Source: Chondrilla cf. caribensis
Taxonomy: Eukaryota; Porifera; Demospongiae; Chondrillida; Chondrillidae
Direction of reading: 5' to 3'
DNA length: 64,000 bases
NCBI GenBank assembly: GCA_964020155.1
Contig: OZ026553.1
Location: 5,395,009 to 5,459,008 of the forward strand
Below the pieces are notes generated by a model that was given only the letters and a program-made list of their open reading frames with translations, had not been told where the DNA came from and did no database searches. The position numbers and the translations under genes are program-made. This document shows, one piece after another, positions 11,748-23,197 of the stretch. Every line of letters begins with the position of its first letter. Positions within the stretch are counted from its first letter, which is position 1.

Positions 11748-14700
11748 ATGGCTACTGTCGATCAACAAGATTCGGAACCAATGTCAGAAAACAGACGAAA
11801 GAGCCTTAACGCTCTACTACCAGAGTTTCAGAGGAATTTAGTACTGTTGGATAACATAAAGGCTGGCCTTCATACGGACGCTGGCGGATTTCTCAGCCAA
11901 TTTGAGATGAACGAAGTATTTTGTGAACTGTCAAAAGCTAAGCAATTTTCAAAACTGATCCTCATCCTCAAAGGCAAAAGTAATGGCGATTTCGAAGCCT
12001 TTTGTCGTGTTTTAATCAGTAATGGCTGTACTTGTTGGGCAAGAAAACTCAAGGAAAAGGCTGGACTGGATTACGAATCACTTCCAGGTAGATTCAACTA
12101 GGGTGAAATGGAACACTGGGATAACTTGGAATGGATGGCTTCGAGCACTCTTGTTCGAGACCAAGTTCGTGTCTGTGTTATCTACGTAGTTAAGTGATTC
12201 AATATAGAAAGTCACTTATCCACAGCTAAAGATCAACGATGTCTAAAGACACCCATTCCAAGTTACTCTGTTTTACCCTGCATAAACTATCATTTATACT
12301 ATTACATTTAGATGGCTGTGATTTTTTAGGGTAGCTTTGATTTATCTCAGGATTAACACTGACAGGTTGGTGTCAAAGACCAACCCCTAACTGATGTATC
12401 ATGATAGTCCGGCATAGCTGAACCTTGCCCTACATTTTCTGTTGGTGGGAATGGGCCTGGCACATTCAAATTGGAGTGAAATGGCTTAAAACTTGCCAGA
12501 TATCACGAATAACATTAAAATACCCCTTTTCGCTTTTAACCCTGTGTCCGAGGCTTTGGTTGCTACATCGTTGTTCCTTGATTTGAATAATGATTGGTGT
12601 CTTCCTCTAGCTGATAATGAATGTCATTAAAAGTTACTTGACAGAGAACCTCGTGATGTAGTGCAAGTAGGAACAGAAAGACTGAATAAGTACTTTCAGT
12701 GTCAGCCGCAACGTTGAAAACATACGGTATAACAACAGCGATGTATGTCTTTCCAAATGCTGCCCGCAAACAGACAAGAACGCTGTTATGCTGGAGAATT
12801 TCATAGAAGCCGCCTACTTTTCCTTAGGTGACTTGAAACCGGTGTTGAGTTTCCTAAAGGGCTATAGAGTGATCACTTTGACACTTTTGCAACCGACGGC
12901 CATATTGAAATTCGACTCCACCTCTTTGTCACAGAAGGCGTATACGAATTGCCTCAGACGCTATTATGGAGGAATGGGTCTAGCTATACCAGACTGATAT
13001 CATTACACATTCCTTGAATTGTTAACATCAACATAGTCGCCCTACTATCACACCCACGCTCACCATTTGGTCGCTTTGTGTGTGAGTATGTGCTACTGCA
13101 TGATTTGTACTTAATTTACTAGCATATCACATCATATAGAAGATCTTTGGAGTGTATGTATGAGCCATATATGCGTATTTATATGTGGAGTGTCAGTCAA
13201 TATAATATCCTAAGACCTAACAGATTTTACAGTTATCTTGAAATCATAATGTCCTTGTTAAAAACTCAGTTCTTTGGACATATATGTACATACGTATGTA
13301 AAAGATTCTACGTTAATGTCAATGCCATGACTACTTTCTGCCCAAACCCCTAATCATAGTACGTATGTCACAGTTACTACAGCTACATTTCACATATGTG
13401 GATGCAACATGAGTGCACACAGTCACCATGTTCATAAAATAACTACCACATATGTAAGTTCGTAGGTGTACTCTGTGTGCTGAACTTTGCTACAGATCAC
13501 ATAGTACATATATAGATCTATTGTTGTCACAAATATATTGGATATGATGGGGAAATGCATGGACATCAAGCGTGACTGCCCATGTTGATTTCTCAACGAC
13601 AGAATGACAATCCCTACTCCTAATTGTTTACGGGATTGAGGAATTAAAAAGGAAATTATCTTAAACCATGTGCCAATGAGAAGGAACTGAGGCCGATGTT
13701 AGCCAGTTTCATGCTAAGGTCATGACCCATTCCCAGTGATGGGATGATGTGGTACGGATTGACTTGATCACTGAATAATATGTGCCAAAATGTGTTCATT
13801 GTTATTCCTATCTCACTAGATTTAATATTAATAAACTTTAAGTTAATATAATGCCTGTTGATAAAAGATAACTTTACAACAACATGTATTGCTTTTATGT
13901 AGATTTGTTGTCCAAATTGCCAAATGAGGTGCAAGAGACACTGAAGCAGAAAAGACAGGCCTTTCAGGTTGGATTTGAACGCCTTGAGCATCAGTTTGAC
14001 CCTGTACTGGAGAAGATTCAAATTGCAGTCCTGAATCTTAAGCAGTTCGATTTTATACGATGTGTTACAAGGTTGAATGATAAGCTAAGATATCAAAATA
14101 GGAAATTGAATGAAAATCAAATGAAATGTCCTGAAAGTCTTGTTATAGCCTTGTCTGATAAGAGGTATTATTCTGCCTTTAATTTGAAAGTATTAGATAT
14201 TTTAGTTGAAAGTATTCCAAAGTCCACTGGTTGCCAGGGGGACCTCACCAAAATGCTCGACGACTATCGGAGTGAATACCTGGCACCACTCATGAATACC
14301 ACAATGTCAGATTTGGTTGAAGTCTCAAGCATCGCTCCTCTTCGCAGTGAAGGCCTCAATCTGGCCTTGATATGCAAGCACCCTCCAACGCTGCGCGTAA
14401 TAAAAGAAGCGGAAGAGTACCTGATGGAGATGCGTGTGTGGGTAGATGGGGTGGTATGATACCACGAGCATTCTTGTATATACTTTATTGGGGGTAAAGA
14501 ATGGAGTCACACCTCCTCATATCAACCATACGTACTTCTAAAGGAGTCTACTACCTCACCAGGATGGTGGGACAGGTTGATCTGATGACCAAATCCCTTG
14601 GCCTGCGTGAACAAGAAGAGGTGGGGGCAATCAAGTTGATAACTGACCACTTGGATGGCAGAATAGCCCGTCACCTTGACAACTGTTATGCCTCCTTTGC

Positions 14701-14806
14701 CAAACCAAAGGCAGTCATGTCCGTACCCGAATGCCCCGTTGTACCCAAACTGCCCGTTGTACCCGAATGCCCCGATGTACTCGAATGGCCCATTGTTGAA
14801 CGTTAG
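11748..14806 (+). pseudogene. CARD unit A: CARD plus truncated central domain, probably a broken gene
   Basis: Exon 11748-12087 encodes a 113-residue CARD-like helical domain starting [12 protein letters not shown]. It ends in phase 1 at a GT donor, and exon 13903-14456 continues in frame with the central domain (DLLSKLP...). At about 14440 the copy departs from units B and C: after EYLMEM the frame reaches TGA at 14457-14459. The rest, to 14806, is a degenerate copy of the end of the kinase C-terminal exon (10060-10370), carrying QVDLMTKSLGL and ending in a short duplicated VVPECP-like tail. The coiled-coil exons of B and C are absent. The simplest reading is a deletion that fused a CARD gene to a kinase-type 3' end. 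A short CARD-only protein could still be made. Confidence 0.65.
12088..13902 (+). other. First intron of CARD unit A
   Basis: A 1.8-kb intron that shares long stretches with the equivalent intron of unit B (12100-12700 against 17222-17880), which shows the duplication covered introns as well as exons. No coding feature supported. Confidence 0.6.
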
Positions 14807-15189
14807 ACTACGAAAGCTTCAAACTATACTTTCATAACATTATAGTTTTGTAGTGGTTTATATTATTTTGGAGTATTGAGATTTATATTACAGCAGTACT
14901 ACGTACTTTTGCAATACTTGATATATACATCATGCAGACATTATAGCTACTGTTATTGTTATAATGTATATTGTAATAATTGTAATATAATTATTAGATA
15001 CGTATATATAATAATATGCATCTATTATAATAATGATAATTATGTAGACTGGATATCTATTAACTGGATTCAAAACTAACCCCATGCACCATATCATCGA
15101 TATCGTGTGTTCTTGGCATTAAAGAATTAATAATTAATACAAACAATTTCATAAGACTATTACAATAAGTTCCTATCAAAAATGATTCC

Positions 15190-15362
15190 TACTTCACAGC
15201 ACAACTACCTACAGCTATTGTCTGGTAACAAAGTCTCAATAACATCTTCTGTCATTCCTATCTCTGCTCCTGCTCCTGCTCCTATCACTACGCCTGTCTC
15301 CTCTGTTCCTGTCCCTTCTGGAGCTGCGGTATCTGTTACCATAGACCCTAATCTATGATGTA
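15190..15362 (-). pseudogene. SNRNP70 3'-end remnant, copy 1
   Basis: Read on the minus strand, this gives a degraded RS-type tail (DRNRGDRRSDRSRSRSRD, stop TGA) that matches the last exon of SNRNP70 at 28188-28419. The 3' flank matches too (cacaactacctacagctattgtctggtaac). Several substitutions and small indels. It has no upstream SNRNP70 exons and follows CARD unit A. It marks a duplication that ended inside the SNRNP70 last exon. Confidence 0.8.
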
Positions 15363-15599
15363 ACTGCAATCTTTGTCCTAACGCTCACCTTATGACAATG
15401 TCAATACTGTAGATATTTGACACAACGAAATACTACTACCAGCACCGGTCTCGCTCCTATTGTGTATGCTATCCATCTAAAGTAGACGAACAGGACCTAC
15501 TGGGGGAAACTTGGACATAGCAGTTTGCACCTGCTATATTGTGCTAGTGTTCATATGTTCAGTAGTTCTAGTGTACATCACCACAGCACTATAGTGTCC

Positions 15600-16370
15600 A
15601 TTCAACCGATGCCGTCTCTTGGATTTTGTCACCTTGATCGATTGTCTATACCTTTGAATGAAGCCAGGCGTAGGAAAGAAGGCAGGCAGACCTATCAATC
15701 CTTGTTGAGTGACCTTCCTGACAACTTGAGGAAAGCCATGATTTATGGCAGCAAGAAAGACGCATCATCATGGCTCACTACACCTCCTCTGCAGGGAATT
15801 TGGCTTCAAACTGACAAAAAAGGGAGCTTTTCACGATGCCATGACACACCTCAGGTATGGATGGCCACTGAAGTATCTACCAGCCAATTGTGTCTGCAGA
15901 AGCAACAACAGCATAGAGCATGCACTCTCTTGCCCCTGCGGTGGGTACACCATACACAGACATGATGATACCAGGGACATTACGGCAACAATGATGGCTA
16001 AAGTATGTAGGGACGTCACCATAGAGCCGAGGCTTCAGACTTTTATAGGTGAAAAGTTTACCCATGGTACATCCAACATGGGGGAGGGGGGCAGGTCACA
16101 AGACACAGTTTTCAATGTAAGGGTGTTTAACCCTTATGCATCTAGCAATAACCAGTCATCCCTGAAGTCCAATTATGAAAGGCACGAGCGTGAGAAACAC
16201 TGAGCGTACCAACAAAGAGTCATCCAAATTGAATATGGTGTCTTCACCCCACTGGCCATGGTGTTCTCAGCCTGTGGTGGCATGGGACCAGTTGCTAGAG
16301 TAGCCTACAATCTTCTTGTAGCCAAGCTAGCCGAGAAGAGAGGAGTTCCCTATCAGAGAGCTGTATCTTG
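15600..16370 (+). mobile_element. Decayed retroelement-type ORF fragment
   Basis: Two overlapping frames read as one old protein: first ...LSIPLNEARRRKEGRQ..., then KKGAFHDAMTHLRYGWPL, a Cys/His-rich stretch (CVCRSNNSIEHALSCPCGGY), RVFNPYASSNN, and after a shift QQRVIQIEYGVFTPLA with FSACGGMGPVARVAY. I recognise this as the conserved C-terminal part of a retroelement-derived protein common in sponge and coral genomes; the exact clade is uncertain. At least two frameshifts and a stop at about 16201 break it. It sits in the flank between the SNRNP70 remnant and unit B, replacing the upstream region that A and C share. Confidence 0.6.
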
Positions 16371-16871
16371 AATCAGATGTATGCTCAGATGTTTATTATT
16401 GTGATCTGCTATCAGATGTATCAGGGGATCAAGATCAACCTACAGAAAGCCAAGAATAGATTGCACATCAATTGACTTCCAAATTTAGATTATGGCCCAG
16501 TATTCTTAATTTTTATTATGTATTGCGTATTATTATTATAACGCGTACTTTCTGTATAAATATAACGAGTTATGATTATTACTATTATAGAATGTAGTAA
16601 TACAATGCACTTTGTAATGTCAACATTGGCATGTTGAGTTATGTGGGCACTCGGGCCACACATGCAATCAGGTCTGGTGGGCAATCCAGGTTGGCAGTGA
16701 AAGGTCTTTGTTATGAGGATCTAGCTCCTCTCAGGTACATGATGGCGGAATCCAATATAGCGAGAAGGTTACCCTGCACCTGAGCACGCCCATTCTGTAC
16801 GAATAATATGATCGTGTGTGATGTTAAAATTATTGTGGGCGGTGGGCGTAAGTAACTTTGGAAGGTCAAAA

Positions 16872-19800
16872 ATGGCTACTGTCGATCAACAAGATTCGGA
16901 ACCGATGTCAGAGAATAGACGAAAGAGCCTTAACGCTCTACTACCAGAGTTTCAGACAACGTTGTTGTTGGGTAACATAAAGGCTGGCCTTCATACGGAC
17001 GCTGGCGGAGTTCTCAATGATCTTGAAATGGACGAAGTATTTAGGTGTGGGCGGTCACCAGCTAATCAAGTTGCAGAACTGATCCTCATCCTCAGAGGCA
17101 AAAGTAATGCTGATTTCGAAGCCTTTTGTCGTGTTTTAATCAATAATGGCTATGCTTGTTGGGCAAGAAAACTCAAGGAAAAGGCTGGACTGGATTACGA
17201 ATCACTTCCAGGTAGATTCAACTAGGGTGAAGTGAAACACTGGGATAACTTGGAATGGATGGCTTCGAGCGCTCTTGTTCGAGACCAAGTTCGTGTTGAT
17301 GTTATCTACGTAGCTAAGTGATTCAAAATCGAAAGTCACTTATCCACAGCTAAAGATCAACGATGTCTAAAGACACCCATTCCAAGTTACTCTGTTTTAC
17401 CTTGCATAAACTATCATTTGCACTATTACATTTAGGTGGCTGTGTTTTTTTAGAGTAGCTTCGATTTTTCTAAGGGTTAACACCGACTGGTTGGTGCCAA
17501 AGACCAACCCCTAACTGATGTATTATGGTGTATCATGATAGTCTGGCATAGCTGAACCTTGCCCTACATTTTCTGTTGGTGGGGAATGGGCCTGGCACAT
17601 TCAAATTGGAGTGAAATGGCTTAAAATTTGTCGGACATCATGAATATCATTAAAATACCCATGCCTTGCCGGAAACAGCATAGATGACATTTCATGTCAG
17701 TTGCTTTTAACCCTGTGTCTGAGGCTTTGGTTCATATTATGCTACATCGTTGTTCCTTGATTTGAATAATGATTGGTGTCTTTCTCTAGCTGATGATGAA
17801 TGTCATTAAAAGTCACTTAACAGAGAACCTCGTGATGTAGTGCAAGTAGGAACAGAAAGACTGAATAAGTACTTTTACATAACTAGTCATGAACAAAGTT
17901 CAGAAACTTCCAAATGCTGGGGTATAGAACCATAGATCTTCCATACATTAACTGAACTATGTTTTATGATAAAACATAGTTCAGTGACATCATCTAAAAA
18001 TGTCTTCCAAAATTGACGTCATGATGGCCGACCATTTGGTGTCCTGAACGATGGGTTGGTGAACCCTGCTCTTTGGTGAAAGAAATCGAAAAATCGTGAT
18101 GCAAAAAAGTTGAAAATTATTATTTGAATTGTTTTAAGGCGCTTAGTAGTGATGCAGTCTGAAATTTGTCCCCAGGAGGAATCGAAAAGTAAGTGCTCTT
18201 TTAACAAATCGTGTGTGAACCACAGGCAACTTTTGCCCAAGTTTGCCAATTCATTATATGGTGCGATGGTGCCCCATTACCATTGGTGGGACAACTTACT
18301 GCTGAACGCTTTGTTCAACTTTATTTGTTCATTTATTTAATAACCAATGATTCACCCACTTTTATGTGTATATTATCCATTGTCTCACATTGTATCATTT
18401 CATTGTAACAGTGCATCATGCATAATATTATTATTAATGGTTCATTAATTAATATTTACCTATACTCACTTTTGACTTAACTTCATGTACTATGTATTTA
18501 TTTTAATTTGGGGGAGCACATAGTGTAGGCTGTGCCTTCTGTGTACCCTGTCTGATTTTTGTAATCAGACGAAATTAATGAATATGAATATGAACATGAA
18601 CGGACAATTTGCGTTCAAAGAAACCAAAAAATGACCTAAATCCAACAATATTGGCGGCCACCGCAATTAAGAGCGTGGGCGACCTCGATCGGACTCCGCT
18701 AACGAACGGAAACAATTACCTCACTAATGCTCAGTAATTATATAAAACATGCATTCACTTTGACCCTCAATAGGTGTGTTTATTGTTGAGCTTTAAGAGA
18801 TGTTTAATGATAGCATGTATCTGCCATTGTACGTATAACAAAAAATTGTTAATTAAAATTAATGGCATTCAAGGTATTTTGAAGGCTATTCTTGGTTTTC
18901 AGCTATTATCAATGATGAGTTTTACATATGTACTATGTCATAACAATACACAATTACTTGTTCATTGTTATTCCTATCCCACTAGATTGTATATTAATAA
19001 AGTTATAATGTATTGTCTGTTGATATAAGATAACTTTACAACAACATGTATTGCTTTTACGTAGATTTGTTGTCCAAATTGCCAAATGAGGTGCAAGAGA
19101 CACTGAAGCAGAAAAGACAGGCCTTTCAGGTTGGATTTGAACGCCTTGAGCATCAGTTTGAGCCTATACTGGACAAGATTCAAAGTGAAATCCTGAATCT
19201 TAAGCAGTTCGATTTTATACGATGTGTTACAAGGTTGAATGATAAGCTAAGATATCAAGATAGGAAATTGAATGAAAATCAAATGAAATGTCCTGAAAGT
19301 CTTGTTATAGCCTTGTCTGATAAGAGGTATTATTCTGCCTTTAATTTGAAAGTATTAGATATTTTAGTTAAATGTATTCCAAAGTCCACTGGTTGCCAGG
19401 GGGACCTCACCAAAATGCTCGACGACTATCGGAGTGAATACCTGGCACCACTCATGAATACCACAATGTCAGATTTGGTTGAAGTCTCAAGCATCGCTCC
19501 TCTTCGCAGTGAAGGCCTCAATCTGGCCTTGATATGCAAGCACCCTCCAACACTGCGTGTCATAGAAGAAGCAAAAGAGTACCTGATGGAGATGGGTGTG
19601 AGGGTAGAAGGGCTGAAGTTCGACTGGGGGTGCTTCATCATCTTCTTCACTATCATCCATCCCTTGGATTGCCCTGACGATCTTGCCAAGACCTTCTCCT
19701 CAGGGCATCATTGCCACCAGCTGAGGCAGTTTGGTATTCACCGTGTACTTCTTCTTGGTCACTGGACAGTAGAACTCAGCGATGGAGCTGTGTCTTGTTG

Positions 19801-21414
19801 TGATGAAGTGAGTCAAATTATGGTATAGGTATATCTTAAATTTAGTACTCCAAACTACGTATATACATATCTCAGCATGGGGTTCCACTGGATTGATAAT
19901 GTAATTGCCTCAATATATTCACACACCAATGCGTTAAACGTGTGGGTTGGTGTGTTCATGTGTGAGTGTGTGGGTATGTTTGTGTGGGTGTGTTGAGGTG
20001 TGTGGGTGGATGGGTGTGAGTGGGACTCAGACTGATGTTCATAGAGCCATTCAATGCACAGATATGTCTGGAAGAAGTGTCTCAAGAGCACAATTTCAAG
20101 CAAGCACAAAGTAGCAAGCTTGTAAGAGACATGGAAGAAATGACAAGTCACTTGATCAAGCAAAGAGATGAAAGCCTTAGGATGTTAATGGAGATGGAGG
20201 AAGAACTGAGGGTTGGTCTGCTAGATCCATATGGTGGATAATATGCACCACTCTCAATGTGTTCATGTGATCATTCTGTATGCTATATACAGGATGAGAT
20301 TGCCAGGCTACGGGAGGATTTACGAGAAACTCAGAGTGTCCTCCGAGAGGAATCAACCAGAGCTATGAAGTTGCAAAGAAGGCATACAGAAGTTCTTGCA
20401 TTTCAGGTATGAGCACGACTCTGGTTTGTAATGGATATTACTTACATACATACATATCTTCCCTGACAAAGTATGTACATTCTCATCCATATTACTATAG
20501 AGACTTAGGCTTATGTACGTACATCACCTTGGTGATAGGGAGAGATGATATTGTATGCTCCCATGTGTACCTGTGTTGAGGTTGTAGTACATCTTGTTAT
20601 ATTACGTAGGCTCCCCTAAGTGACTTCCCTGTCAAGGTGAAGCCAGCCACTGGACCTTCAGGTCAGTTGATATAAATTGTATTCACTGTTTGGTTTACAT
20701 TGCATTTTGGCTGTGTGCTTCAGAATCTTTACTTACAGAACATACATAGGCACATGTGTACTTGGAGGCATTAGACACTACACACATGCCATACACCATT
20801 TGTCTCCCTGCCTCATTCTGTTCATTCGCACACAGTTTATGAAGCTCAACTGAAGAAGTTCTGTTGAATCCCCTTTGGCATCCAGACCCTCACTGTACTA
20901 CTTTTGATGCAGAATTGTCTGTACTATATCATTATATGTGCAGAAAATCGTCAATATTCAATTGAGTTTCTAAAATATCACACCACTCCTGCCAAATTGC
21001 CTACTATGAAGTATATGTGTATGTACATTTTGTTATTCCCCAATAGTATGTCAGATTTCATCTTATCTACTTGGTATCTCATCGCCAGATAAAATGTTCA
21101 GCTCAGAAAATTTCATGAACAAATACATGGATGTTGAATCCCTCAAAGTTGTACAAGCGGTGGAAATTGCCTTCAGATTGGAGGTGTCTGAGTGTCCCTT
21201 ACCACCTCGTGTGTACAGTAGTATAAAGCAGGCAAGTAGCGAAGAAGATGCCGCACGGGAACTGTTCAAACACTTTCAGAAACAAGGTACTCCGGCCACC
21301 ATCCGATCACTCTGTGATGTCATGACAGGGCTGAAGGGATACAGTAATATGAATCATCTCGGTGAAAAGATGAAGAACGATGAAGATCTCCCATTACCAT
21401 CTGAAGATACCTAA
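16872..21414 (+). CDS. CARD unit B: CARD, central domain, coiled coil, C-terminal death-fold-like domain
   Basis: Probable cytosolic adaptor of the death-fold superfamily. Exons: 16872-17211 (CARD-like, 113 aa, LLPEFQTTLLLGNIKAGL to [16 protein letters not shown]), 19065-19807 (central domain of unknown family, 247 aa, [17 protein letters not shown]), 20047-20211 and 20293-20406 (coiled coil), 20610-20661, and 21089-21414. The last exon encodes about 100 residues ending LPLPSEDT; the segment ARELFKHFQKQGTPATIRSL to GYSNMNHLG looks like a second death-fold helix bundle. All junctions agree in phase (1,0,0,0,1), giving about 579 aa. The start of the third exon is the least certain; 20047 keeps phase 0. 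CARD proteins pair through like-like contacts, but the partner is unknown. The nearby kinases and the CARD pair at 52300 are candidates. Confidence 0.75.
17951..17985. repeat. Perfect 17-bp inverted repeat with 1-nt centre
   Basis: ACTGAACTATGTTTTAT, then one G, then its exact reverse complement. It lies in the unit B intron, outside the part shared with unit A. The centre is too short for a classic RNA hairpin, so it is more likely a cruciform or insertion scar. Confidence 0.85.
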
Positions 21415-21984
21415 CCATCTCGTGTTTATTCATCAAGTGATGTAATCTACATTGTCTTCCTGTGTACATACACACATGATGTTGTACTGATGTGTACATA
21501 TTTATATGACAGTGTTTGTCACTATCGATTACTTAAAGGAGACATACTTGTACTCAAACTTGTATAGAATTAATTATTTTTATACTGTATGTGCCATGTA
21601 CCCTGTAGTGTACTATTGTCACTTTTTATTGGTTTATACATGTTTGAACATGTATGTAATTGGCTTGTGTATGATTGATGTTCATGCAGTATAGAGTCTG
21701 ATCTAGATCAGTCACACATTCGTATAGCTATATACATATACATATAATGTTATATATTATGTATATACATATGTACTTATTATAGATAAAACAATGTCAT
21801 GCATAATATATGATACAAATGCATATGAATTGGATCTGCTAAGCTACTTAATTTTATCACACATTCACAGCATTGAAGATGCAACACTGAATACAAACAA
21901 CAAATTTATAAGACTATTACAACATGTCCTATCAAAAATGGAACCCTACGTACTTCACAGCACAACTACCTACAGCTATCATCT

Positions 21985-22143
21985 GGTAACAAAGTCTTAA
22001 TACCGTCTTCTGTCATTCCTATCCCTACTCCTGCTCCTATCTCTACATTGGTCTCCTCTGTTCCGGTCTCTTCTGGAGTCGCGGTCCGTGTAACTACGAT
22101 CTTTGTCGTAACGATCACCTCGTCTATCGTGATCACATTCAAA
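21985..22143 (-). pseudogene. SNRNP70 3'-end remnant, copy 2
   Basis: The minus strand reads a degraded Arg/Asp-rich tail (DRRGDRYDKDRSY, then RRDRNRGDQCRDRSRSRD) close to SNRNP70 28188-28330. It extends further into the exon than copy 1. Length changes put parts out of frame and no other SNRNP70 exon is present. It follows CARD unit B just as the intact gene follows unit C. Confidence 0.8.
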
Positions 22144-22699
22144 AACTGTTGCTATCTTTATTATACAGATACACATACACCCACGAGGGGCCCATAAAAT
22201 TTAAGTCGAAAACTACAATTCATGGATCAATTGGAAGATAATCAACTCACACATAGTACAAAATATACAAATGGAAGCAATCGTGTCCTATATAAGGAGT
22301 GCTAGCTAAAGTACTGCAGCCCCCACCAGGCATGAGATAGCATAACATGCTGTGTGCTTGGACTAAGCAAAATAGAGAGCAACGATAAAAGGTACAATTG
22401 TAGACACAATCAACAATGGGATGAAGGACAGAGCCTTATGATGTTATTGTTTGTGAGGATGAGCATTAGACTGTTCGGTAACTTGGCCACCTACTGCTGC
22501 AGTGCAGTCTGCCTCCGATGAAGTACTTGTCTTGTCAGGAATAGTACAGGGTTCTTCATCCATTAACTCACTTTTCTTAGAGCCTTCCAGCCAGTGTTTT
22601 GTCAGGTTTTACAACTGGTGTAGGCTGTAAAGGACAATAAACATTACTTAACATTTAGCACCTTAGTTGGATGTGTAGCACACAAACAAGGTACAACAC

Positions 22700-22818
<119 letters not shown>

Positions 22819-23197
22819 CAAATTACAGCACTATAAAAATATAATGATGCTTACTAATGATTAATTGTCACTTATAGACTATTACCGGTAGTAGTTCATG
22901 ATAATAGTTATCATAAGTCCACACAAAGCAAACTGTAGCTGATACCAATTTGACATCAACATAGCGGACATGACAGAAATGCTGCAGCTGAGGGTCTACC
23001 TTCTTCTGAAATTCTCAGACTCCTCACCAATGATCGCACATTCACTGTTTGCTGTAACATAAGACTTCTTGGGAAAGTCACCCATAAGTTTAAAGTATCA
23101 ATCAATATTTGGGTAGAGTTACTAGACTCCCATATCCGTCGTGGTGAGTGAGTGAAACCCTACAAGTTTTGTAATTAAGGGCGGGGCTCAGTAAACA

